From Halichondria panicea (Eukaryota; Porifera; Demospongiae; Suberitida; Halichondriidae), in contig NC_087377.1 of the NCBI RefSeq assembly GCF_963675165.1, positions 5,580,042-5,644,041 on the forward strand: a DNA stretch of 64,000 nucleotides, written 5' to 3'. Positions 46,795-57,644 of this stretch are shown piece after piece (positions within the stretch are counted from its first letter, which is position 1; each line of letters opens with the position of its first letter). A model generated the notes under the pieces. The model saw only the letters and a program-made list of their open reading frames with translations. It searched no databases and had not been told where the DNA came from. The position numbers were made by a program, and so were the translations under genes.

Positions 46795-49700
46795 ATGGAA
46801 CTAGCCAAGTACGTGAGTGTAGAGAGTTGATACTTGCATGTACACTCGGGATGCATGGTCATGGTTTATACTTGACTGTGTAGGGCAAGATCTGTAGATA
46901 CTAGGTGTTGTGCGCGTATATGTATACACACTACCACTGACTACAATAATTGTTATGTGTAATATATAAACTTTACATTGTAGATCTAGTCAAGAGATAT
47001 TGAACGAGGAACTCTACAATGCGTCTGCTAATGGCTCTCTATCTAAGGTCACTCAACTGCTGGGCAAGGGAGCAGACCCTGATTACCATCCCTACTATGG
47101 AAAATGGACGCCACTGCATGCTGCTTGTGCAAACAACCACCCTGGTGTTGTGAAAGCTCTTGTGAAGGGCAAAGCTAACGTGACAGCTAAAGACAGGATT
47201 GACTACACTCCACTGCATGTGGCGTGCATGTATGGATACATGGAGTGTGTGCGTGCATTCGATGAGTACAAAGACAGGTACAGTGCAGGTAAGATTTTAT
47301 GTTGTAATTATCGAGAGTGCTTGTGTTCAAGGGAGTCAAAATGACCTCTAAAAGCACTGAAATGATAGCTAGGCTTCCACGAAAGTGGTCAACCACAATG
47401 TCATAGTGAAAGCAGTGCGGACTATACTCTAGTAGTAGTAGTCCTAGGGATAGTTGTTCCCCATGTGTAAGTGGTTAGAAAATGTGTGAAGAATCCTTTT
47501 GCTCGCCTACTCTAAGCTAGCTACTTAGTGAGAGTTAGAAGTTTGTTCCTATTATACGATCTGGTGGCGTGAGTGAGCATTATGTGAGATCGTGTACCAT
47601 TTTTCATAAAGTTCCGTTTTTTCCCCTGTGTCTGTTTAGATGTTCAGAATGAGAAAACCCTGTCTCCACTTGGCCTGGCGGTGGAGAGACAACAGATGGG
47701 CGTAGTCCGGTATCTTGTCACTCATCTCAAAGTCAGCCCCAGAGGTATACACCAGGAATACATAATATGGCTTTCGGTGTTGGATAGTTGCTATAGGCAA
47801 TCTTAACTGTGGTCTGATAGTGGTTGGAGTGTTTAGACAGCAGGGGTTTGCAGAATCTTTGCAACACACCTGTCCAGTAAAAGTGCTGAGCGTTACTTAC
47901 ATGGACTATGTGTCAGTCTGTTTTACTACTTATGAGCGTAGTCCATACACATATAATAGGAACACACAATATTTGTGTTGCAAATAATTATTCTGCAAAC
48001 TCTAGTACACATAGGACACTGAAAGTACCATAAAGTATAACAGGGCTGCATCCAGGATTTTGGGCAAATTGGGCACATGAAAAATATAGGGGACGCGAAG
48101 TTGGTGTATGCCAAACTAGAGGGGTCCGGAGCCCGGAACATTTTGGATATTTGGGGGCTTAGATCACTTCTGGCGCAATTTCAGCACATAATTATGTAGC
48201 TATCAATTATAATAATCAGATATCATCGTTACATGATTGTTGTAAATTATAGTGTGAATAGCTGGCTAAACTGACTACCCACCTCAGCTTCTATATGTCT
48301 GTGTCCGTCCTAATAAATGCCCTCCCCCTTAATGCAGCCCTGCCTATAATTATAGCCCTCCCATGACAATAATTACAATATTCAATCAGGTCTTGATAAT
48401 AATATACAGCTGTTACTGTAGCTGTGATCATTGGCAAGCAATCGTTAAAAGTAAAACATACACGTACGATGATAACTTAGATCCCACATGTACATGCAAC
48501 AGTTCCCACCGCATTGCTAATATTTTATGTGGAGTAGTGCATGTACCGGTACAGACATGTACATGTACGTACTGTATATCCTTTCACAGAATAGCTTTTA
48601 ATCATATAAATTTAATACATTAGCCATGCAGCTGCAAATAACGATACGTGTATATATAATTGTACATGAATTTCTTCATTCTCACAGCATTGAGGGATGA
48701 GATTCTAGAGCTTGGCTGCAAGAATAGAGATCTTGAATTTGTCAAGCTCATGATGAAAAAGTTTGATTGTGACCCTGAAAGTAAGTTAAATTACCAATCA
48801 ATGAATTTTATGACATTATAGTATTGCACCTTCAGAGCAAAAGGAGGTGGTTCTGTCTCTTGGTTGTCAAGCTGGTGATCTGGAGATGGTCAAGATTATG
48901 ATTGACAAGTATCAGTGCGACCCAAATGGTGAGCGTGAAGTGAAGTTGTCCGTCATTATTGTCCCATACATTCTTGATCTGTAATACTTACTACTGTGGG
49001 AAGAAACATTTATATACATGTAGGCTTTTTGTCCAATGTAGCTGTAACAGAATTACGAGGACGGGGGCACTCTCCTTACGTTTGTAGAGAGGTCCACCTT
49101 GATATGTATACATGTAGCTTTTATTAAATATTGCTGTAAAGTTCAGTGAACCTTTCTTGTAGCTCATTTGAACCTGTTTGGCGACACTCCGATGAGACTC
49201 GCTGTTCAGAACGGCCGGCTAGGTATCGTGAAGTATCTAGCAGAACACAAGGTTGATTCCGGAGGTGAGCTACAGAAATGTAGAAGCTCCTAGTTATTGT
49301 GGGAACACAAACAACACAAGATATCGATGTGCTTGTTTGTATTCATCGTAGTCAGTCTATAAAACAGGTCACCCTCTACACGTAGGCCTTCATACATGTA
49401 GCATGCATTTTGACCTGAATAATTAAATTCAATGCGTGCATTACGTCTTAACATTGTTGTGGCCTAACCGTATTACTAGAATGTTTTGCGAGTAACAAAC
49501 ATATGCGAATTTTGCGAGGGTTGCTCAATTCGCAACAATAAAATCGCAAAACCTAAATTATTACTACATGTATATTAAATAAATTATTACTACACGATCC
49601 TTGTCAAATCGCAATAGTTAGATCGCAAAGAGTCAAATTTTCTGCTGATTTAGCTCATTCGCAAATGTTTTTCACCCGCAAAATATTCTAGTAATACGGT

Positions 49701-52700
49701 ACAAGACTAGTACATCCCATATTTCTGTAGGCTACATGTACGTACGTACATGTATGTGTGAATAATTCCTAATGTTTTTTCTCTCCAGACTGCCTTGTCT
49801 TGGCCTGTACGGGTGATTTCCAGCATATTGTCAACTACATGCTCACTAGCTTGAACTGTGACCCTAACGTACGAAACGAAGACGGGGAAACCCCTCTCTC
49901 TCATGCCAAATCCAACAAAGTCATTCAGCTGTTGTTGAAATACGGTGCCGATGCTAAAGATGCGTACCAGCTGTATCGCCAGTCGCTCGGTAATCTGAGT
50001 GCCGAGGATCCACTTGTTAATCCGGTGAAGATGTTTGTGTTAGGGTTTGCAGAAGAGGGGAAAACCACGCTCATCCAATCGATGCAACAGGAACGAAAGC
50101 GAGACACTTTATTCAGCCTCGTCTCTTCAAAGGAGATCAAGGAACGTACTCCAGGCATTGTTTCGAAGGTGTTCAAAAGTCGGGTGTTTGGTGATGTGCA
50201 ATTCTTGGATTTTGCTGGGCAGAAGAGCTACTACAACAGTCATGCAGCGTTCATAAAATCTTCAATTGTGAGCTATCCGCCTTTGTTTTTGCTGGTTGTC
50301 GGTCTTCATCGAACCTGCAAACAAATCGAGTCCAACATTTCTTCGTGGATGATCATTTTGAAGAACCAATGTGCTCAGATAAAAGGAAAAGCTCCTCTGA
50401 TAGTCGTAGGCAGTCACGAAGACGTATTGAAAGAGCATCCCGAGGACAAATTGAAAAAGGAAAAATTGATCTTGCAATGCATTGAGTTGTATCAAAATTT
50501 CTTCAGTTCATTTGAATTTTTTTCCATGGATTGCCGAATTTGTAACACAGATCAAATCAAACAACTGAGGGAGATGGTCGGTGGGAAATGTAAGGAGCTT
50601 CGGTCCCAACTTTCTGTGAGTGTGAATGCACATATGTTTCTTCTCTTTCTTCTTGAAAAGTACCCAAAAGAATTCGCTGTTACTCTTGAAACTGCTCGCT
50701 CCCGAATAGAAACGGAGATACAGCTTGAAATATCGAAGAAACATGACAAGATTCTGCCTTTTCTTCCGACCAATGTTTCCCACATTGTCAAAATTTGTGA
50801 ACAGCTAAATGACAATGGCCACATCCTGTACTTACCGAATTCTTCGTCTGTTGGTCAAGGATATATTGTCATCGATAAGGCTGCTCTTCTCACAAAAATA
50901 ACTGGCACGATATTTGCACCTCCTGAGATGCGACAATACAGAGACATTGCGTCAAAGAGTGGTATCGTACCATTATCCAAATTGGTATCTTTGTTTCCCG
51001 ATTTTAACAGCAAAATGCTTCTTATGCTTGTTGGTTTTATGACAAGTCTTGAGCTTGCCATGATGATCGGTGATGAACCCATTTCTATCGACACCCTTGG
51101 TGACAGGCACCTCTTTTGCCCATCTCTAGTTTCTTCTGAGCCGTCAGAAACCGTTTGGGAGAAGGACGATAACTTCAAGTATCACTTTGGTTGGGTGCTC
51201 TCGTGTGTTGATAAAAATGGGGAGTTTTTCAGCAATCGGTTGATTCAAGTTTTGTTGCTCCGTCTTGCTCAATTGAACAAAGCTTCTGATGCCAGTCTTT
51301 TGTCGTCCGAACCATCTTACTCCATCTGGAAAATGGGGATCTGCTGGGGGTCAGGGAAAGGGGTTGTTACCATGGTCGAAATTGACGCTAACTGCAAAGC
51401 AATTTTGTTGAGAATGCGTGCCCATGACCTGACAGTAGACTTCCTTGAACTTCGATACGAAACTATTAGCAAAATTCTAAACACGGTCAAAGATGTATGC
51501 TCAAGTGTTAGCACTAAAGAAACGTTGGTCCGTTCAAATGACATTGTTAGTCACAGCACGTCTTTCACCAAGTTTACACGATATTCCTTCGATTCAGTTG
51601 CCAAGTCTATTGTCAAAAAAGATCCATGTGTTGCCTCTGGGCATAGCTCGACTAAAGTCACAGACCTGCTTCATGTGGAGGTGTACGAAAATCTAGGCGA
51701 AGCCATTTTGCAAGGATTTTTCAACAATGAATCAAGCAGGAAGCCCCTTTCTGATTGTTTTGTGAAGTCATTTTCCAGTGTACTTTCAAACCACCCTGAA
51801 CAAGCAGAGATTTTGTATCAAGCAATTGCTAATCTCCGAGAAAAGAATCGACCGCCTTCTTTAACACTTTACGAAGAACTGAAGGCTTGGAGTGAGAGTG
51901 GTGCTGGGACGTATCTAGCTCTGGGAGAGGTACTAGATCGATTGAGTGTGTTCAGGGGGAGGGACCCACTGGTGAGTGTGTGTCAGTCAGTAGGATGCAT
52001 GTGGATGATCTATAGCCGTGTACAATATAGTAATGTGTTTTGTGTATAATTATGTACAGTGTAAAATTTTATGTGACAACTAGTACATGTAATTGTATGA
52101 ATTATACTTATACTACTTTTTACAGAAAATAGCTGGTGTTGAGACCAAGCTCTTCTCTGAAGATGATCTACCCAACCCTGAAGAGATACTTCAAGGTACG
52201 CATCAAGAGTTTACTGACAATAAATGATTTAACGCTCCTCTTTTTCCTTCATTTACAGAACGTTCTTTTTCCTCGCTGGGAGCCCGTTCACTTCACAGAG
52301 GGTCCCTACCTGGTGATATGATTAGTCCGCAAACCTTCCAACGTACGGATTCAATCTCCTCTCATTATTCTGCCCACAGTGTAAGTGACGTTGTCCCATA
52401 ATCATTGTATCAAAATAAAAGCCGCCCGCCACGTACCTTAAATGTGTAGTTGTTCTTTTGCATAAGCATTCTACTTGTGACAAGTATTACTAATTTGTTC
52501 GTCCTGTACACTTCTGTCTATAATTCACAATGTACTTACCTTTCTCCCAAAGGCTTTTTCCTCAAGCTTTGACTCATTTGATCCCGAGCAGTCTTTTTCT
52601 CCCAGTGGGTGTGTTTCAAGTCCTCCAACGTCACTTGATAGACGGTTTATCTTTTCAAAAAGAAATTCTGGTTAGGAACATTGTTATTCATTGAACATGT

Positions 52701-55700
52701 ACATGTACTGTATTAGTATACTGCCAACGAGCTCTATCTTGAATGATTGTGCAACTTTACTTACAGATGGTCGTGTCCTCACAATTGAAAATTTACAACA
52801 GAGGAATGAAATCTCTGACTCTCTGTTACACTTGGAGATACATGAAAACAAGCTTCACTCTCTTGCCGGCTGCTTCGATAATGTGGAAGATTATCTGGAT
52901 GAACTTGAACTAACTGAAGGCCAGCAAACAGACGTTAAAGATATTGCCCACAAGAAAGGCACACAGATCGGGATGACAAAAGCTCTGAAATTGTGGCGAC
53001 GACTAAACCCAATGATCGCTACATATGAGAACTTACTGATTTTGCTGCTCAAACTCAAGAAAGGTGATGTGGCTTGCAAATGTTGTGATCTTATCCCAAA
53101 GCTTCTACCAGGATCTCCAGACGCCGGTAAATCTAACTCACGATCTCAGTCAATGGATGAAGGTATTGTACACATACATGTATACTTATACTCACAAAAT
53201 GTGCCTCCCGATATCTTGTATAATTATGTATAACATTGTATAATTTCATGATTACGATATTCTGAATTTATAGAGGCAACCTTACATGTACATGTAGCTC
53301 AGTAACAGAATGTTCAATTATTGAAAGCCCGCGGGTGCTGATGCCTCAGTGGAATGCTAGCAGCACGTGAAGCTAATACTTTTACTTTTACTCAGACTCT
53401 TGCTATTTAACAATTATTTGCATGCAGGGATGCAAGAGAGTGGGAAATAAAGACCCTGATAAGAATGTTACCAAAAGTTCAAAGTCTATATAATTTATGG
53501 CTGCTGCATCTCTGCGCACTTAAGGCCCGGGTCCAGATTTCAATACCAAAATTTACACTATGTTCATACTGCTGTATTATTAGCCTCGATTCCAGGCCGC
53601 TGAGAAAGGCGGCCTGGTATACACTGTTACGCATGCGCCAGAATTACCAAGAATCTTGGTAATCGTAAATTGTAGTATATTTATCAGTATTCTTATTCCG
53701 CATTTAGTTGTAAAACATTGATATCCGTTTCATTTATAATGATGTCATTGAAAAAAGAAATCTAGTCCAAGTTGTGTAATGGCTGCTACCTTCTCTTCTG
53801 CTCTCGCGTACGCGTTATCCTGTGTTGGAAAACCAGGTCTAGTCTTGAAAGACAAGCAGCTGGAGGCGTTGAAGTGTCTGTACGCTGGTGTTTATGTGGG
53901 TACCGTACCGACCGGCTATGGCAAGTCCCAGAGCAAGTCCATCTGCTTTCCAGACACTCCCTTTCTTGATTGATGTGAAGCTTGACACCTCTCTCTGAAA
54001 GAAGTGTTGTGATGAAAAAAGTGTTGTGATGGTGATTTCTCCTCTTGTTTCTCTGAGTGAAGCCATCTTCAAAGTGTTAGTGTGTCTGTTCGACGTTCAG
54101 TGCCATTCTCTCTGGAAGGAAGTATTGTTGTGACATTTGCCGAAAATTGGTCACAGAGTAAGTACGTGGTATCTGATCCGAGAACTGTGTGGCCTGAATG
54201 TGTTTACAATCCGAGGGACTTGTGTGCATCCGATCCGAGGGCTAGGGACTTGTTGCTTGAGTGTGTATTAATGGATAGTGCTTTCAATGGTAAATATATT
54301 GTGTAAATCAATAAGTAGTCCTCACATTATGTTACGTCACAGCCACTGTACTTATCCACATTTATTTTTTACCCACAGGTTTAACTAATTTCTTATGAGA
54401 TTAACTTGTCGCCTGAGTGTGTATCCGATCCGAGCCTCAAGTTAATGAATAAATCTACAGAGCTGATGTTTTACTTAGCTGTCTCTGTCTACAGTATATA
54501 CAGAGAGGTAGCCTCTCCTTTTCTTTTTTCTGTTCTTTATCACAATAAGATAAAATACTGTTTTAACGTTCAATGAGATAAAATACGGTAAATAATTGTC
54601 CACCCACGCGCCAACAGTAAATACCAGGCCCACTATTCAAGGGGCTGGAGTCGAGGCTACTGTATTATTTGCAATATACAGTGTATGCTGCATCAAATTG
54701 ATCCAAAATGAAGCTCAATGTTTTCTTTTTTCCAAAAAACTAATTATCAATATCTAGCGTTCTCGGATCCTAATAGCAAGTTATATCGACCAATTTTGCT
54801 ACACACGAGTCTAAAGAGACTGCTATGGCGCTCAAAGTAAGCAAAACTAGCCATACCCGAGAACAAAGCCTTATTTTGCAAGTCCACACATTGAAAACAT
54901 TGCTAGAAGAGCAGCTATAATACATGTAGCAGCTAGTCTACGCATTCATACACAAACACACTACCGTCTATTACCTCGCTGCGCATGCGCACATTGAGGC
55001 ATAATATAGAACATGTTGGTGCAAATCATTCAATAATTATAATTATACAGCCACTTTTTCTAAAACAAAATTGATATTAGCACGAATCAAAATGCCAACA
55101 CGGTTCATGACATTGTTCCTACACATGTATTAATTGTCCCTTGATTACAAATAATTATAATGTACATTTCACCTTATTTTACTACAGTTCTTAATTTATC
55201 TGAGGTACATGTATCATTGCAGCAGTGCATACTTTTTAACAACTTATTTCTTTCATACCTCAGGCTTGTCTACTGATCCTCGTAATCGTACCAGTCACCT
55301 TAAAGTAGTAAGGTCAGAACTGTGGGATGTCAGGGCCAAGTGGCGTGACCTGGGGATTGATCTGGGGATTCACGTAGACACTTGTGATGTGAGTATGTAC
55401 GTTTACAATAATTATGACTACTTTACAGTTATACCGTGGAACCTTCCTTAATAACCACCTCCGAAAAGCAACCACCCTCTCTAAAATGGCTAAGAACTCA
55501 GGTCCGAAGTTTTTCTAGTTCTCGATCAGCTTCATAACATTTGCCTTCCTGAACGGACAGCCATGCATGCACACCCAAAACATTGAGGCTGGGATAAGCA
55601 TTATTTTGCACCATTGAAAACCTGCACGTAGCTATAGCTATTCAAGGCTTATACTCATAGAGAGCAAACATGTTGGCAATTGAAACCTCTCAACTATAAG

Positions 55701-56013
55701 ACTAACCTCTCTATAACGGTTGAAAGGCTGTTTTCCAATAGTGTCCCTTCTGGGGTTCCACTGCAGTATTATAACTGCTACTCGAATGTCACTGTTATTA
55801 TTTTATGCATGCATGCAGGCGATTCAGCTGAATCGTGCGGGGCACCCAGATATGGCTGGTCAGTGCTTCACAGACATGCTCGAGAAGTGGTTGAAGAACG
55901 ATCCACAACTGAACGACTTATTCAAAGCTCTTGAGTCTCCCGTTATTGCTAGAGCTAGCATAGCCAGGGATCTGAAACAGAAGATTGAGGGCAAGCAATT
56001 GACATTATGGTAG
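46795..56013 (+). CDS. Ankyrin-ROCO GTPase protein with two death-type domains
   Basis: Exons 46795-46808, 46984-47288, 47640-47744, 48688-48780, 48836-48928, 49163-49264, 49789-51971, 52126-52195, 52259-52380, 52553-52670, 52767-53162, 55264-55388 and 55819-56013 (TAG), phases consistent, 1306 residues. The first exon (MELAK) is inferred from phase and position. Residues 1-280: ankyrin repeats (WTPLHAACANNHPGVVKAL). Residues about 300-480: Roc-type GTPase with P-loop GFAEEGKTTL, G3 FLDFAGQKSYY and G4-like VVGSHEDV. Then a COR-like region to about 960, a Ser-rich linker, and death-fold 1 (exon at 52767). A second death domain is split over the last two exons (LWDVRAKWRDLGIDLGI; CFTDMLEKWL). 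It is paralogous to the minus-strand gene at 34974-40820. If the 2.1-kb intron is not spliced, translation would stop at 53233 with one death domain. Confidence 0.85.
48041..48342. mobile_element. 302-bp hAT-like MITE
   Basis: Left end CAGGGCTGCATCC and right end TTAATGCAGCCCTG are short inverted repeats with the CAGGG start common in hAT elements. Flanks AAGTATAA and CCTATAAT are similar but not identical. It lies in the intron 47745-48687 of the ANK-ROCO gene. Confidence 0.65.
49468..49698. mobile_element. 231-bp palindromic MITE
   Basis: Ends CCGTATTACTAGAAT and ATTCTAGTAATACGG are exact inverted repeats. The arms continue with GTTTTGCGAG / CGCAAAAT, and the interior is rich in TTTTGCGA/TCGCAAAA. 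It is in the intron 49265-49788. Confidence 0.85.
53581..54659 (+). mobile_element. 1.08-kb DNA transposon with RecQ-like helicase remnant
   Basis: Ends TAGCCTCGATTCCAGGCC and CTGGAGTCGAGGCTA, flanked by perfect 9-bp repeats CTGTATTAT (53572-53580; 54660-54668). The left TIR holds the hairpin CAGGCCGCTGAGAAAGGCGGCCTG and CGCATGCGC; the right has the matching GCGCCAACAGTA and TACCAGGCC. It is the same family as 6000-6576. The extra interior carries the helicase fragment listed next. It is inserted in the intron 53163-55263 of the ANK-ROCO gene, in the same orientation. Nine-base duplications resemble Mutator-like elements, but no transposase is present, so the superfamily is open. Confidence 0.92.
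53779..54120 (+). pseudogene. Decayed RecQ/SF2 helicase N-terminal fragment
   Basis: From ATG 53779 the reading frame gives motif 0-like LKDKQLEAL followed by the Walker A motif VPTGYGKS, the RecQ form. It then breaks. LPFLIDVKL appears in a second frame (about 53958), and the motif Ia-like VMVISPLVSL appears in a third (54026-54055). At least two frameshifts and stop codons separate the pieces, so no helicase is made. Motif order and spacing fit RecQ-family SF2 helicases, and only the first part of the domain is present. Confidence 0.75.
55434..55763. mobile_element. 330-bp MITE, (C/A)GTGGAACC family
   Basis: Ends CCGTGGAACCTTCC and GGGGTTCCACTG form short inverted repeats; TA precedes the left end. 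An internal block CTCTATAACGGTTG is also found at the start of the element at 57183. It lies in the last intron of the ANK-ROCO gene. Confidence 0.6.
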
Positions 56014-56195
56014 ATAGATTTTTTGCAAGCATTCACTCACACAATAGTTTTTGTCACCACATTAATTTTGATGTTTCTTGTTTGAGGATCCATACCAAAT
56101 CTTTGTATGAATAAAAGGGCGTGTCAGGGGTTAAAAGTAATTAATTGTTGTTGGCTATTAATTAAAAGACTAGACTCGATAATTATTGCTCAAAG

Positions 56196-56915
56196 ATGCC
56201 AAAGTGTCCATCCTGTAAGAAAGAAGTGTATTTCGGTGAGTTTGTTCACTGTCTATGAGACTGGTAGGTCAACCTGGTATAGATATTGTCTACATGTTTT
56301 GTAAACTTGTTTTACAATTAGAAATCTGAAATACCTATTATGATCTATTGGTTTGGTTTGCTTTAACATCTACAGCGGAGAAGGTGACCTCACTAGGTAA
56401 AGATTGGCACCGACCATGCTTGAAGTGTGAGAAATGCAAGAAAACCCTCACATCAGGAGGTCATGCTGAGGTACCTTCGTTTAATTGTTGTGAATACAAT
56501 GTATCTATTGTGTACATATTTCGTTGTCCCTAGCCAATTTCTTTGCATGCAATATCACTTAAACCGCACCTGTGTACACAAGAGTTGTCTGTACACTGTC
56601 ATGCTATCAAGCTTTTGTCTTAAAGCAAGTATTGAAGTAATAACGGAGAGGTATAATAGTGGTGTCCTCGGGTGTGCCAATAGATCTGGATACTAGTAGC
56701 AACATAGTAAAAATACACATGTGCCATGCTAAACTTATACACCTAATACGATCATAGACACATGACACATTAATTTACAAAGAATTTGCACTAATCTACA
56801 CACCCTGCTCATGCAGCACGAGGGTAAGCCGTACTGCAACAAGCCGTGCTACAGCTCTATGTTTGGCCCTGGGGGCTTTGGACGAGGTGGCACCGAATCA
56901 CACAAGTATAATTAG
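56196..56915 (+). CDS. CRIP1: Cysteine-rich intestinal protein (single LIM domain)
   Basis: Exons 56196-56235, 56376-56470 and 56817-56915 (TAG), 77 residues, the same length as human CRIP1. [26 protein letters not shown] and [13 protein letters not shown] follow the vertebrate protein almost word for word. All eight zinc ligands of the LIM fold are present (CPSC, HRPC, CEKC, CNKPC). The Gly-rich tail [10 protein letters not shown] is typical of the CRIP/CRP family. It probably acts as a small zinc-binding adaptor in the cytosol or nucleus. CRIP1 and CRIP2-4 split later in animals, so the symbol means the family rather than strict orthology. Confidence 0.95.
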
Positions 56916-57182
56916 GAGCACCACATGGTCACATGCAAGCTAGGAGCAGAGAACAGATTATGTACGCTACGAAACTGTAGTGTACGCAATTAATGTAGTT
57001 TATAGATTGTCGATCTACATAATTATTATACATAATTTTTATTAGAGTTTATTTCTAGCTTCATGCGCATATGCATGCATGATCAATAATTAATTTTCGT
57101 CACACTCAATAATTATTATTACCGATTAATGCAAATAAATTAATTATAATGTACACTTGTACATGCATTAATTTTTTAATTA

Positions 57183-57368
57183 CAGTGGAACCCCTCTATA
57201 ACGGACACGTACCTTTAATTGCATGGGGAACAATGCATGTTTTGGCCTTTATACAGAGCTGAGGTGGCCTTTATAATGGTTGAGAGCAAAACAACCTCTC
57301 AAGAGAGTGATTGATAGTGGAGTAGAAGGGGGAGTACTATGAGGTGGGTGTTAAAAGAGGTTCCACTG
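57183..57368. mobile_element. 186-bp MITE, CAGTGGAACC family
   Basis: Left end CAGTGGAACCCCTCTATAAC and right end GTTAAAAGAGGTTCCACTG are inverted repeats; TA precedes the left end. The right part includes AGTGATTGATAGTGGAGTAG, shared exactly with 61154-61173. It is located between the convergent CRIP and membrane-protein genes. Confidence 0.75.
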
Positions 57369-57644
57369 TTATGTTCCTGATTAAAATGATTATGACTGTA
57401 CGTACATGTTAATAAAATCACTTATTATAATTCTACTTTTAGTCATTAGTATAAAGTTAACATTCTTATTCAACCTTTTGACTTAAGATACAACAGATGA
57501 CTCACAAACATCAAAATTAATGTCAGAATGGGTTTAAAATAATCACTCTACAAAATAGATTTCTATATCTACGAAAATGTAATAGATCAATGTTTGTACT
57601 AAGAAAGTTTTGAGACGAATAATCCAACTACAAATTATTATTGT

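Noticed and set aside
54082-54306. 74-residue ORF at the right part of the helicase transposon
   Set aside because: Its start overlaps the degraded helicase in a different frame, and I see no motif; not counted as a gene.
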